Part shown: piece by piece, positions 31,222 to 40,273 of the stretch | How positions within the stretch are numbered: position 1 is the first letter of the stretch | Layout: each line of letters begins with the position of its first letter | Assembly (NCBI GenBank): GCA_019745565.1 | Contig: JAIESW010000056.1 | Span: 1-64,000 of the forward strand | Source: Burkholderiales bacterium | GTDB lineage: Bacteria > Pseudomonadota > Gammaproteobacteria > Burkholderiales > Ga0077523 | DNA length: 64,000 nt | Direction: 5' to 3' | Notes under the pieces: generated by a model | The model's input: the letters and a program-made list of their open reading frames with translations, nothing else | Told to the model about the DNA's origin: nothing | The model's database searches: none | Program-made: the position numbers and the translations under genes

Positions 31222-32424
31222 ATGCCCTCCTTCTCCTACAAAGCGGTCGACCGGGTCGGCCAGCAGGCGCGCGGCAAGCTGGATGCGCTGAACGAGGTGG
31301 ACCTCGAGCTGCGCCTGCGGCGCATGGGGCTCGACCTCATCACCTTCCGTCAGGTGCAGACCGGCACCACTGCCCCAAGGGGCGCGGTGACCCGCAAGGA
31401 CCTCATCAACTTCTGCTTCGACATGGAGCAGATGACGCGCGCCGGCATTCCGCTGCTCGAAGGCCTGCGCGACCTGCGCGACAGCGTCGACAGCCCACGC
31501 TTCAAGGCCATCGTGTCGTCCATGCTGGAGGACATCGAAGGCGGCAAGATGTTGTCGCAGGCCATGGCACCCTTTCCCCAGGTATTCGACTCGGTGTTCG
31601 TGAGTCTGGTGCGGGCCGGTGAACAGACCGGTCGGCTGACCGACGTGTTCGAGAGTCTGTCGAACGCGCTCAAGTGGCAGGACGAACTGGCGGCGCAGAC
31701 CAAGAAGCTGCTGATCTATCCGACCATGGTGTTCATCGTCGTGATGGGCGTCCTGTTCTTCCTTCTCGCCTACCTCGTGCCGCAGGTGGTGAGTGTGTTG
31801 AAGACCATGCGCGTGGACCTGCCGATCCAGACGCGCGTCCTGATCGCGATGTCGGACTTCGTGGTGAGCTATTGGTGGGTGATTCTCGGCCTGCCCATCC
31901 TCGCGTTCGGCGCGCTGACCGCCGTCATCAAGAGCAACGAACGCGCGCGCTATCTGTTCGACTACGCCAAGCTCAGGATCCCGGTGATCGGGCCGATCAT
32001 CCAGAAGATCATCCTGGCGCGGTTCGCCAACTTCTTCGCGCTGATGTACCAATCCGGCATCACCATCCTGGATGCGATCCGCACCAGCGAAGGCATCGTC
32101 GGCAACCGGGTCATCGCGGACGGCATGGCACGCGCCTGGCAGCAGATCAATTCCGGCGAGGCATTGTCGGAAACCTTTCAAAATCTTGGCATGTTTCCTG
32201 CGCTGGTGATCCGGATGCTGCGCGTGGGCGAGAACACGGGCGCCCTGGATACGGCGCTGCTCAACATCAGTTATTTCTACAACCGGGACGTGAAGGATGC
32301 GGTCGAGAAGGCGCTCAAGATGATCGAACCGACGCTTACCCTCGTGCTCGGCGGGATGCTGGCGCTGATCCTGTTTTCCGTGCTCTCGCCGATCTACGAG
32401 ATGATCGGCAACCTGAAGATCTGA
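31222..32424 (+). CDS. GspF/PilC/MshG-type inner-membrane platform protein
   Basis: The polytopic platform that couples the ATPase to pilin assembly. The 400-aa protein has two T2SSF domains, each followed by hydrophobic helices (YPTMVFIVVMGVLFFLLAYLVP; WWVILGLPILAFGALTAV; LVLGGMLALILFSVLSPIYE). PSFSYKAVDRVGQQARGKL at the start is typical. It lies 60 bases after the ATPase gene. Confidence 0.96.
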   Translation: MPSFSYKAVDRVGQQARGKLDALNEVDLELRLRRMGLDLITFRQVQTGTTAPRGAVTRKDLINFCFDMEQMTRAGIPLLEGLRDLRDSVDSPRFKAIVSSMLEDIEGGKMLSQAMAPFPQVFDSVFVSLVRAGEQTGRLTDVFESLSNALKWQDELAAQTKKLLIYPTMVFIVVMGVLFFLLAYLVPQVVSVLKTMRVDLPIQTRVLIAMSDFVVSYWWVILGLPILAFGALTAVIKSNERARYLFDYAKLRIPVIGPIIQKIILARFANFFALMYQSGITILDAIRTSEGIVGNRVIADGMARAWQQINSGEALSETFQNLGMFPALVIRMLRVGENTGALDTALLNISYFYNRDVKDAVEKALKMIEPTLTLVLGGMLALILFSVLSPIYEMIGNLKI

Positions 32425-32444
32425 TCCGAAGCACGCCCGCCGCC

Positions 32445-33995
32445 ATGTCCTCCCGCATCCTGGTCTGCATCTCCGCCGCCGGCGCCTCGGTGGCTCGCTG
32501 GAAGGGCAAGATCACCCGTTGCCAGCGCTTCGAGAACACCGAGGCAGGACTCGCGGGATTCGAGCAGTTCCTCCGTGTGTCAGAGGGGACGCCGATTCAC
32601 GTCGCGGTCGACACGGTCGACGAGGACTACCGGTTCGAGACGCTGCCGCACACCTCCGGCAACGACCGCAAGCAGCTGGTCGAGCGCAAACTGAAGCAGC
32701 TCTACCGCACGACCCAGTACTACTCCGCAACGCTGCAGGAGCGCGACAAGGGCAAACGCAAGGACGATCGCTTCCTCTTCTGCGCGCTGACCGACACCGA
32801 AGTGCTGGAGCCGTGGATGAAGATCATCGAAGCGCGCGAGCTGCCGCTTGCGGGTCTCTATCCGCTGCCCACCGTGACCGTTGCCGCGGTCACCGAGCTC
32901 AAGCTGAAGAGCCCGAACCTGCTGATCATTTCGAAGCACGTCGCCGGGCTGCGCCAGACCTTCCTCAAGAACGGTCGCTTCCGCATCACGCGTCTGACAC
33001 CGCTGCGCGGCGGCGAGCGGACCATCGACCGTTCGTTCGCCGACGAAGTGAGCAACACCCGCATGTACCTCGATGCGCTGTCGGTCACGACGGCGGACGA
33101 GACCGTGCAGGTGGTGGTCCTCGACCAGGACAACTCGCTCGCCTCGTTGCGCGACGCCCTCAACAACGCGCGCGGCAATCTCCAGTGCGTCCGCGTGCCC
33201 CGCGAAGAGCTGGTGGCGAAGCTCCGCATCTCGGACGCGACGCTGTCGACCACGCCCGATGCGCTGCATCTGCACCTGCTTGGCGGGCACGTGCCCGAGG
33301 AGAATCTCGCTCCGGCGACGATGCGGCGCGGATTCAACCTGTATCGCAATGCACGTCTGCTGTACATCGGGGCCGGGGCCACTGCGTTCCTCGGCGGGCT
33401 CTGGTTCTGCACCGACTTGTACCGGGTGAGCCAGATCGAGAGCGAAGCGAAAGAGGCCGCGTCCAAGGCTGCGAAATTCCAGGCCATGTACCAGGAACTC
33501 ACCCGTCAGTTCCCTGCCTCGCCGGTCACCTCATCGACGCTGCAGCAGACCGTCGATGTGGCGCTGCACCTGCGCGACAACGCGCGCACGCCCGACACGT
33601 TGTTCGCGGTAGTGAGCGATGCGCTCGAGTCCTTCCCGAACGTGAGCCTGTCCACGCTTGCCTGGAAGCACGGCAAGTACGCGGATGCAACCGCCGCTTT
33701 TTCCTCGTCGACCGGCGGCAGCGGTGATGGTCCGTTGCACGAAGTGGGGCTGATTGTCGGCGAGATCCAGCCGTTCAACGGCGACTACCGGACGGCGGTT
33801 GCCACCATCCGCGATTTCGCGGACCGGCTGCGCAAGAACCCGGCGGTCGCGGACGTGAAGATCATCAAGCTGCCGCTCGACGAGAATTCGCGTCAGACGC
33901 TCTCGGGCAGTACCGCCACGCGAACCGAGCAGCAGACCAGCGCCCAGTTCGAGATCAACCTGACCCTGCGCGAGGGTCCGAGGACCGCCTCGTGA
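32445..33995 (+). CDS. PilM-PilN-like fusion (GspL/MshI-type) assembly protein
   Basis: A 516-aa bitopic protein. The first ~300 residues are an ASKHA/PilM-like cytoplasmic domain (starts SSRILVCISAAGASVARWKG). A membrane helix lies at about 303-322, and a PilN-like periplasmic part with a coiled coil follows. This fuses what are two proteins in type IV pili and gives the GspL-like layout. It is placed where pilM-pilN would be, directly before PilO- and PilP-like genes, overlapping the former by 4 bases. Confidence 0.8.
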   Translation: MSSRILVCISAAGASVARWKGKITRCQRFENTEAGLAGFEQFLRVSEGTPIHVAVDTVDEDYRFETLPHTSGNDRKQLVERKLKQLYRTTQYYSATLQERDKGKRKDDRFLFCALTDTEVLEPWMKIIEARELPLAGLYPLPTVTVAAVTELKLKSPNLLIISKHVAGLRQTFLKNGRFRITRLTPLRGGERTIDRSFADEVSNTRMYLDALSVTTADETVQVVVLDQDNSLASLRDALNNARGNLQCVRVPREELVAKLRISDATLSTTPDALHLHLLGGHVPEENLAPATMRRGFNLYRNARLLYIGAGATAFLGGLWFCTDLYRVSQIESEAKEAASKAAKFQAMYQELTRQFPASPVTSSTLQQTVDVALHLRDNARTPDTLFAVVSDALESFPNVSLSTLAWKHGKYADATAAFSSSTGGSGDGPLHEVGLIVGEIQPFNGDYRTAVATIRDFADRLRKNPAVADVKIIKLPLDENSRQTLSGSTATRTEQQTSAQFEINLTLREGPRTAS

Positions 33996-34609
33996 ACGGC
34001 CGGCGCAAGGGTCTGCCGCCGCTTGCGGTGCCCGGCCTCGTCCTCGCCGCGGTACTCGTCGCGGCAGTGGTGCTCGTGCGCTATGCGGACGGCCTCGTGA
34101 GCCAGGCCAACAGCAACCGCGCCGCACAGGAGCAGGCGCTGTCCGAAGCGCGATTGAAGTACTCGAATGCGGGCACCGAGAAGGACATCATCACGCGCTA
34201 CCTCGGCACCTATCGGGCATTGCAGGAACTCGGCTTCGTGGGCGGCGAACAGCGCATCAACTGGGTGGACAGTCTGCGCAAGGCGAATCGTGAAGCGGGC
34301 ATGTTCGGGGTTGAATATCAAGTCGGCCAACAGGCGCCCTACCCGCTCGCGAACGAGATCGGCGGCGGCAACCTGCCGATGAAGCATTCGGTGATGAAAC
34401 TCACGGTGCCGCTTCTGCACGAAGGCGATCTGATGCGGTTCTTCCGCCTGCTCGCGGCACAGCGTTCCGGCGTGTTCACCTTGAATGCATGCCAGCTGCG
34501 CCGCAACGGCGGCGGCGATCCGAACACGCTGCAACCGCGGCTGGGGGCGGAGTGCGAAGTGTCGTGGATCACCGTGAACGAAGACGAGAAGCAGGAGGGC
34601 AAGCAATGA
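33992..34609 (+). CDS. PilO/MshJ-like inner-membrane alignment protein
   Basis: A 205-aa bitopic protein with a membrane helix at about 11-32, a coiled coil (SQANSNRAAQEQALSEARLKYSNAG) and a small alpha/beta periplasmic domain. Size, topology and position after the PilM-PilN fusion support PilO; sequence motifs are weak. The start is a GTG overlapping the previous stop. Confidence 0.75.
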   Translation: MNGRRKGLPPLAVPGLVLAAVLVAAVVLVRYADGLVSQANSNRAAQEQALSEARLKYSNAGTEKDIITRYLGTYRALQELGFVGGEQRINWVDSLRKANREAGMFGVEYQVGQQAPYPLANEIGGGNLPMKHSVMKLTVPLLHEGDLMRFFRLLAAQRSGVFTLNACQLRRNGGGDPNTLQPRLGAECEVSWITVNEDEKQEGKQ

Positions 34610-35235
34610 GCACGCGTGCCTGGCTGCTTCTCTTCTGCACTGCCGTCGTGGCCGGACCTGTGGCTGCCGAGGAGAAGCTCGGCCGGTTGTTCTTCACGCC
34701 GGCCGAACGCGCGGCACTCGATGCGCAGCGCAAGCTCGCAGGCGATTTGGCGAACCGGCCCGTCAGGAAGTACGACGAGGGACCCAAGGCACCGCCGCCC
34801 AAGATGCTCACCCTGAACGGCGTGCTCCGGCGCAGCGACGGCGAGACCACCATCTGGGTCAACGGCCAGGCCGTGCACGAACGCTTTGGCGATGTCGACG
34901 TCATGCCGGGATCGATCTCACGCGAGGCAGTCGCGGTGCAGCTGCCCGGCTCGGGACGCCGCGTGAAGCTCAAGGTCGGACAGAGCGTGGATTCGGCCAC
35001 CGGCGTGGTGGAGGAAAACTATCGGCGCAGTCCGGAAGCCGAGCAAGCGGAGCCGGCCGCCGACGCCGAGCCACGCAAACCGGCCGAGACGAGCCGGTCA
35101 GCAGATGCGACCGTGAAACCGCGCCGTGCGCGCCCGCCGCGCGACGACTACTATCCGATACCGTCGGCTGAGCCGGCCAAGACACCCGCAACCTCGGAGA
35201 GCGCACCCGATGGCGGCATGCAGGAATATCGCTGA
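34606..35235 (+). CDS. PilP/MshK-like periplasmic protein
   Basis: A 209-aa exported protein. Residues 1-21 are a signal peptide ending AGPVAAEE. The middle (residues about 65-120) has a small beta domain (LTLNGVLRRSDGETTIWVNGQAVHE) that resembles the GspC/PilP homology region. The C-terminal third is a charged, disordered tail. It fits a linker between the inner-membrane complex and the secretin. It overlaps its neighbours on both sides. Confidence 0.72.
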   Translation: MSTRAWLLLFCTAVVAGPVAAEEKLGRLFFTPAERAALDAQRKLAGDLANRPVRKYDEGPKAPPPKMLTLNGVLRRSDGETTIWVNGQAVHERFGDVDVMPGSISREAVAVQLPGSGRRVKLKVGQSVDSATGVVEENYRRSPEAEQAEPAADAEPRKPAETSRSADATVKPRRARPPRDDYYPIPSAEPAKTPATSESAPDGGMQEYR

Positions 35236-36688
35236 ACAGAGGCTTGCCCCGGCGACGCGGCAACGCGGCGTCGGGTTGCTGGTCATCTTGATCATCGCCG
35301 GCGTGCTGGGCGTGGTGTTCGTCACCACCGTGATAGGCGGCGCACCCAGCGACGCGCAAAGGGACAACGCCACGCAGGTCGCGCTGGCACGCGCGAAGGA
35401 GGCGCTGATCTCCTACGCGGTCACGTACATGAACGACCATCCGGACGATGTCCCCGGCTATCTACCTTGCCCCGACCTCGGCACGCCGTCGTCGGTGCGC
35501 GAAGGCGCTGCGGCCGGAACGTGCGGCGCTGCCTACACCGGGCCGGCCCTCGGCGACAACTCGATGGGACGCCTGCCCTGGTATACGCTCGGCATCGAAC
35601 CGCTGCGCGACGGCTACGGCGAGTGTCTCTGGTACGCGGTGTCCTCGACCTACAAGAACAGCCCGGAGCCCGCGATCCTCAACTGGGACAGCATCGGCCG
35701 CTTCCGCATCATGGGCGGGCCCAACGGCACCACCGTGCTGGTCGGTGCCACGACGGCCGATCTGGTGGTCGCCGTGATCGTGGCACCCGGTCCCGCGTTC
35801 GGCTCCCAGGTGCGCGCCATCGACGCGACGGACGCGCCGAGCTGCGGCGGCAACTACACGGCGTCAAACTACCTCGACACCGGACCAGGCTCGGTCAACA
35901 ACGCGGCGCCGGCGGCTTCGGGTCAGGCTGACTTCATCCAGGGCGCGCGCACCAACACGTTCAACGACCGGCTGGTGTACATCACGGTCCAGGACATCTG
36001 GAACGCGGTGGTGCGCCGGACCGATCTGCAGACCCAGTTCCAGACCATGACGCAGCAGGTCGCCTTCTGCATCGCGAGGTACTCGTCGATCGGCGCATTC
36101 AACTACCGGAGCCTGCCCTGGGCAGTCAGCCAGCCGCAGGCGGGCTACACGCTCGCGACGAACTACGACGACACGGACAACACCCGGTTCGGCAGGGCGC
36201 CATACGACGTGGATCGTTCGAATAACGTGAGCGGTTTCGCGAACGACACCCTGCTCGCCAGCACCGCCGCCGGCGGACGTTGCGCGACCTGGTCGGCGCG
36301 TGAGGACAAGTGGTGGAAGCATTGGAAGGATCACTTTTTCTATGGCCTCTCGAGCCGGTTCGAGGTCGTCGATGCGCCGCCCCAGAGCTGCGGCGCCAGT
36401 TGCCTCCGGGTGAACTCGTCGGGACAGTACGCCGGCGTGGTGCTGTTCGCGGGACGGGCCAATGCCGGCCAGAACCGGATCACCGATGCGCAGAAGGGCG
36501 ACCCGGCGAACTACCTCGAGGGCGGCAACGCCGACGGCGATTCGAACTACTTCAGCACCGGCGGTTCGACGTTCAATGATGTGGTCTATTGCATCAATCC
36601 GTCGAGCTCCCCGTCCCCCCCCGTACCCGGTGCGGTGCCGACCACGACACCGCCGCCGTCGCCGAAGTTCTGGGTGCACCAATGCTGA
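35210..36688 (+). CDS. large atypical pseudopilin-like protein without Glu+5
   Basis: A 492-aa protein whose N-terminus resembles a prepilin: a basic leader ending RQRG, then a hydrophobic helix VGLLVILIIAGVLGVVFVTTVIG. The residue at +5 after the presumed cleavage is Val, not the Glu of normal pilins; GspK, the tip pseudopilin of type II secretion, also lacks Glu+5. The large exposed domain has several cysteines and many Gly, Asn and Ser. By analogy it would cap the filament tip. The start ATG lies inside the preceding gene. Confidence 0.72.
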   Translation: MAACRNIAEQRLAPATRQRGVGLLVILIIAGVLGVVFVTTVIGGAPSDAQRDNATQVALARAKEALISYAVTYMNDHPDDVPGYLPCPDLGTPSSVREGAAAGTCGAAYTGPALGDNSMGRLPWYTLGIEPLRDGYGECLWYAVSSTYKNSPEPAILNWDSIGRFRIMGGPNGTTVLVGATTADLVVAVIVAPGPAFGSQVRAIDATDAPSCGGNYTASNYLDTGPGSVNNAAPAASGQADFIQGARTNTFNDRLVYITVQDIWNAVVRRTDLQTQFQTMTQQVAFCIARYSSIGAFNYRSLPWAVSQPQAGYTLATNYDDTDNTRFGRAPYDVDRSNNVSGFANDTLLASTAAGGRCATWSAREDKWWKHWKDHFFYGLSSRFEVVDAPPQSCGASCLRVNSSGQYAGVVLFAGRANAGQNRITDAQKGDPANYLEGGNADGDSNYFSTGGSTFNDVVYCINPSSSPSPPVPGAVPTTTPPPSPKFWVHQC

Positions 36689-37479
36689 GGCGAACCAGGC
36701 TACCGGGCCGGTCGCGCGGATTCTCGCTGATCGAACTTGCTATCGGCCTCGTCATCGTCGCGGTGCTGCTGTCGAGCCTGCTGGTGCCGCTGGTGACGCA
36801 GGTCGATCAGCGGCGCACCGCGGAGACCCAGCGCCTGCTCGATGAAGCGCGCAGCGCACTCATCGGCTTTGTGGCGGCGAACCGGCGCTTTCCATGTCCG
36901 GCGGTGGCGGCCAGCAACGGTATCGAGAGTCCGGTCGGCGGCGGCAACTGCACCAGCTCCGACGGATTCCTGCCGGCCGCGACGCTGGGCCTCACGCCGG
37001 TGGATCCCCAGGGCTTCCAGACCGACCCGTTCGGCAACCAGACCAACCGCATCCGGTATGCCATCGCCGACGTGGCGATCGGCGGTGCCGATACATTCAC
37101 CACTACCGGCGGCATGACCACCGCGACCATGAACGGGATCGCGACATCGGCCGCCGCCGGGAACCTGCTCATCGTCTGCTCGACGGCCTCCGCGAGCGCA
37201 ACCAATTGCTCGGCCGGCGTCCCACTCGCGAACGGCTCGGCTGTCGCGGTCATCTACTCGGTCGGCAAGAACGGCGTGCTTTACACGGGAGGCTGCGCCA
37301 CGCCGGCCAGCACCTGCGTCGGCGTGTCAGCCGACGAAACCGAGAACGTCGATCTGAACCGCGTCTACGTGAGCCGCCCACAGTCCGCGGCGACCGGCGC
37401 GGAATTCGACGACATGCTGGTCTGGATATCACCCAGCATGCTGTTCGGCCGACTCATCTCCGCCGGCCAGCAGCCGTAG
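36682..37479 (+). CDS. minor prepilin with N-terminal methylation site
   Basis: A 265-aa prepilin. The leader ends SRG at 13 and is followed by FSLIELAIGLVIVAVLLSSLLVP, with Glu at +5. The periplasmic domain is rich in Ala, Thr and Gly and has several cysteines that could pair. Its ATG lies within the stop region of the preceding large pseudopilin gene, so the two are probably produced together. It is the last plus-strand gene before the opposed kinase. Confidence 0.88.
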   Translation: MLRRTRLPGRSRGFSLIELAIGLVIVAVLLSSLLVPLVTQVDQRRTAETQRLLDEARSALIGFVAANRRFPCPAVAASNGIESPVGGGNCTSSDGFLPAATLGLTPVDPQGFQTDPFGNQTNRIRYAIADVAIGGADTFTTTGGMTTATMNGIATSAAAGNLLIVCSTASASATNCSAGVPLANGSAVAVIYSVGKNGVLYTGGCATPASTCVGVSADETENVDLNRVYVSRPQSAATGAEFDDMLVWISPSMLFGRLISAGQQP

Positions 37480-37560
37480 CGCGCCCGCCCGCTCCGGGAA
37501 CCCGCGGCCGACGCAGCCGGGTCGCACGGACTTCCCTTTTGCAGACTTCTCGGCAGGCCC

Positions 37561-39276
37561 CTACGCCGGCTCGAGCGGGCTGGAGGATTCGAGCACGAAC
37601 CGCACCGCCCCCTGCGCGTTGGTGTCGAGGCGCAGGGTGAAGCCGAGCTCCAGCGCGTGGCGCGCGCTCTGATACAGACCCACGCCGAGTCCGCTGTCGG
37701 ACGGCACGGGCGCCGTGAAGAATTGGCGTGCCATGGCCTCCGGAATGGGAGTTCCGGCATCGCTGACGGACAGGCGACAGCCGGACGAATCGCACTTCAG
37801 CGCAGCTTCGATGCGGTTGGTCTCGCCGCGCCGCCGCTTCTCGAGGGCGTTCTGGAGCAGGTTGTCCACGACGCTATCGAAGAGTTCGCCGGGCACCTGG
37901 GCGCCCGGAGGCAGACGCACCGTGGCAAATTCGACACCCTCGTGCGCGTAGCGCTGCGACAGCGCGCGCCACCAGTCGGCAGCTGCAACGCGCTCCACTT
38001 GCGCGGGGCGCCGCGCGTCGAGCTTGTCGAGCGTGGATTGCAACCGCTGCGTGATCTGCGGCAGCTGGCGCTGGATCAATCGACGCAGCGCTTCCGCATC
38101 GGACGCGCCGCTCGACTCCGCCGCCGAGCACAGCGAACGCAGCGACTGCAACAGGTTCTTCACATCGTGAGTGAGGCGCGAGCCGGTCTCGTAGATCGCC
38201 TGCAGGTAGGCAGTGCGCCGCTGCACCTCTTCGCGCACTTTGGCCTCGTGGTAGTCGGCCAGCAGCCGAGCGAGCAGCCGCATGTGCAGGGTGAGCGCCG
38301 GGCTGGGCCGCCACTTCGTGAACAGACGCAGCGTCAGCGCCCCGAACGTGAAGGCCGTGCCGGTGCCGCTCGGCACACCCGCCGATCCCTCCCGGCTCCC
38401 CGACGACCACTCGATACCGGACAACCACGGCAGCTCGACCATCTCCGCCACCGCCTGCGCGAGGAACCGCTCGGGGTCGGACTCGTGTTCCGCCAGATTG
38501 GCGAGGCTGTGCATCCAGCGCTCGAACGGCATGCCGAGGCTCAGGAAGTAGCGCGACAGCAGCTGCCCTATGCCGGCGAAGCCACCCCGCGGATCCCACA
38601 GCCACGACAGGATCAACATCAGCGCGGCGATGGCGGTCAGGGTTTTCGCGAGCGCGATCGGGTAGTCGCCGTGGCTCACCTGCTGGACGAAAAACGCGCC
38701 GAGCACCAGCACGACCACCAGGAGGAACAGCAGCACGCTGTACACCAGGTCGATCGCATAGCGCGGCCGGTCGCGGCGCACTTCGGCGTGCAGGAATGGA
38801 ATCGCCACCAGCGGCAGGACCAGTCCATAGCGGATGGTCGTGACGGCCAGATTCGAGAACTCCGCGGCCTCGAACAGCTTGGGCACGACCCACACCAGCA
38901 GCATGGCGAGCAGGTACAGGGCGGCCAGCAGCGACGCGAAGCGCTCGCGCGCCGTGCGCATGGCCGGCACGTTGCCGCCGATCAGGGAGAACAGGACCGC
39001 GAGCCACAATGCGATCAGCCACCAGCTGCTCCACCACACCAGCACCGCGCCGCCCGCCGCCAGCAGCGTCGCCCGGCCCGGCTCGAGGTGTTGGGTGCCT
39101 TGCCAGACCGGCTGCCACAGCAGGAAGAGGCCAAGATGGGTCAAAAGCAGTGCTCGCGAGGCGCCGCTGCCCAGGTCGAGCATCAACGCGAAGTGCAGTC
39201 CGAGCAGCATGAGCGCGAGCGTGATGTTCTGCCGCGTCCAGAGGGCCTGGGGATCGATGCGCAGTCCGAAGCTCAC
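37561..39276 (-). CDS. polytopic membrane histidine kinase
   Basis: A 571-aa sensor kinase. About seven to eight membrane helices fill residues 17-225 and a GAF-like linker spans about 240-340. The kinase core follows: phospho-acceptor H370 in LTHDVKN, N-box DNLLQNAL (471-478), G1 DAGTP (506-510) and G2 GLGVGLY (529-535). No response regulator is adjacent; the nearest unpaired one is the sigma-54 activator at 22964, at the far side of the same cluster. The start is uncertain; the GTG at 39276 is chosen, with GGGAG upstream. Confidence 0.9.
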   Translation of the reverse strand: MSFGLRIDPQALWTRQNITLALMLLGLHFALMLDLGSGASRALLLTHLGLFLLWQPVWQGTQHLEPGRATLLAAGGAVLVWWSSWWLIALWLAVLFSLIGGNVPAMRTARERFASLLAALYLLAMLLVWVVPKLFEAAEFSNLAVTTIRYGLVLPLVAIPFLHAEVRRDRPRYAIDLVYSVLLFLLVVVLVLGAFFVQQVSHGDYPIALAKTLTAIAALMLILSWLWDPRGGFAGIGQLLSRYFLSLGMPFERWMHSLANLAEHESDPERFLAQAVAEMVELPWLSGIEWSSGSREGSAGVPSGTGTAFTFGALTLRLFTKWRPSPALTLHMRLLARLLADYHEAKVREEVQRRTAYLQAIYETGSRLTHDVKNLLQSLRSLCSAAESSGASDAEALRRLIQRQLPQITQRLQSTLDKLDARRPAQVERVAAADWWRALSQRYAHEGVEFATVRLPPGAQVPGELFDSVVDNLLQNALEKRRRGETNRIEAALKCDSSGCRLSVSDAGTPIPEAMARQFFTAPVPSDSGLGVGLYQSARHALELGFTLRLDTNAQGAVRFVLESSSPLEPA

Positions 39277-39381
39277 GGCGCCCGACACTCCCGGCCGGCC
39301 ATCGAACCCTCCGACATCGTTTGCCTCGTATACCGGCCCGCTCTGGGATTGCCTACGGGCCTTGTGTAGGATTCCGCCCCA

Positions 39382-40194
39382 ATGCTCAGGCACAACCGGG
39401 ACACCTTGACCCATTCGTCTTCGCAGTTCGGTCGCATCCGCGTTATCGCGGCGTTCACCTGGCTCGAAGCGGTCCGGACGCGCCTGCCATGGGTCGTGGT
39501 CGGGATGGCGCTGGTGCTGTTCACCGCCAGTCTGTTCGTACGCTCTCTCGCACTCACCGAGAGCACACGCATCCAGCTAGGATTTCTTGCGGCGACCCTG
39601 CGCTTCGCGACGGTGTTCGTGGTCTGCCTCCATGTGCTGGGCAGCATGCTGCGGGAGGCCCAGGATCGCGGCACGGAGTTGTTGCTGTCCATTGACATCA
39701 CGCGCCTTGAATATCTCGCCGGCAAGATTCTCGGATACACCGCGGTCGGTGCAGGGATCAGCCTGTTGTTCGCGCTGCCGGTGGTAGTGATCGCGCCGCT
39801 GCCGGCGAGTCTCGCCTGGCTCGCGTCGCTCGTGCTGGAAGCCTGGATCATCGTGGCGGCTGCCTTGTTCTGCGTCATCACGTTCAACCAGTTGATGCTT
39901 GCAGCAAGCTTCGTACTCGCATTCTACTTGCTGTCGCGCGCGATGGCCTCGGTGGTACTGGTGAGCAGCGCGAGCATCCTCGCCGATGACACGCTGGCGC
40001 ACGCCGCGCTCGCGTGGGGTGTGAAGGCCCTGGCCATGCTGCTGCCGGGACTGCACGCCTTTACCCGGACCGAGTGGCTGCTCGAGGCTCCCGCAAGTAT
40101 TGCCGCCCTGGGGCGCCTCGCCGTCGAGGCAATCGTGTATTCGACGTTGCTGTTCGCCGCGGCACTGTTCGACCTGTACCGGAAAAATCATTGA
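39382..40194 (+). CDS. ABC-2-type permease
   Basis: A 270-aa membrane protein with about six hydrophobic segments and ABC-2-like features: an early amphipathic segment, a charged GTELLLSIDITRLEYLAGKILG loop, and alternating helices to the C-terminus. No ATPase gene is adjacent. The ATPase at 22216 is the natural partner. It is divergent from the kinase gene, with 105 bases between the starts. Confidence 0.8.
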   Translation: MLRHNRDTLTHSSSQFGRIRVIAAFTWLEAVRTRLPWVVVGMALVLFTASLFVRSLALTESTRIQLGFLAATLRFATVFVVCLHVLGSMLREAQDRGTELLLSIDITRLEYLAGKILGYTAVGAGISLLFALPVVVIAPLPASLAWLASLVLEAWIIVAAALFCVITFNQLMLAASFVLAFYLLSRAMASVVLVSSASILADDTLAHAALAWGVKALAMLLPGLHAFTRTEWLLEAPASIAALGRLAVEAIVYSTLLFAAALFDLYRKNH

Positions 40195-40273
40195 ACGGCC
40201 CCGACGCTGCCTGCGCTCCCGGCTCCCCGAGGGAGCGCTTCAGTGCCTCGGGGTGGTGCGGCGGGACTGACAC

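Noticed and set aside
37657..39369. 570-codon plus-strand open frame opposite the histidine kinase gene
   Set aside because: Shadow of the kinase; the minus strand carries all kinase boxes.
22216..40194. Exosortase/PEP-CTERM system, because of the PrsR-like regulator and multi-helix kinase
   Set aside because: No exosortase, no PEP-CTERM protein and no exopolysaccharide gene are in the window; the neighbours are filament assembly genes.
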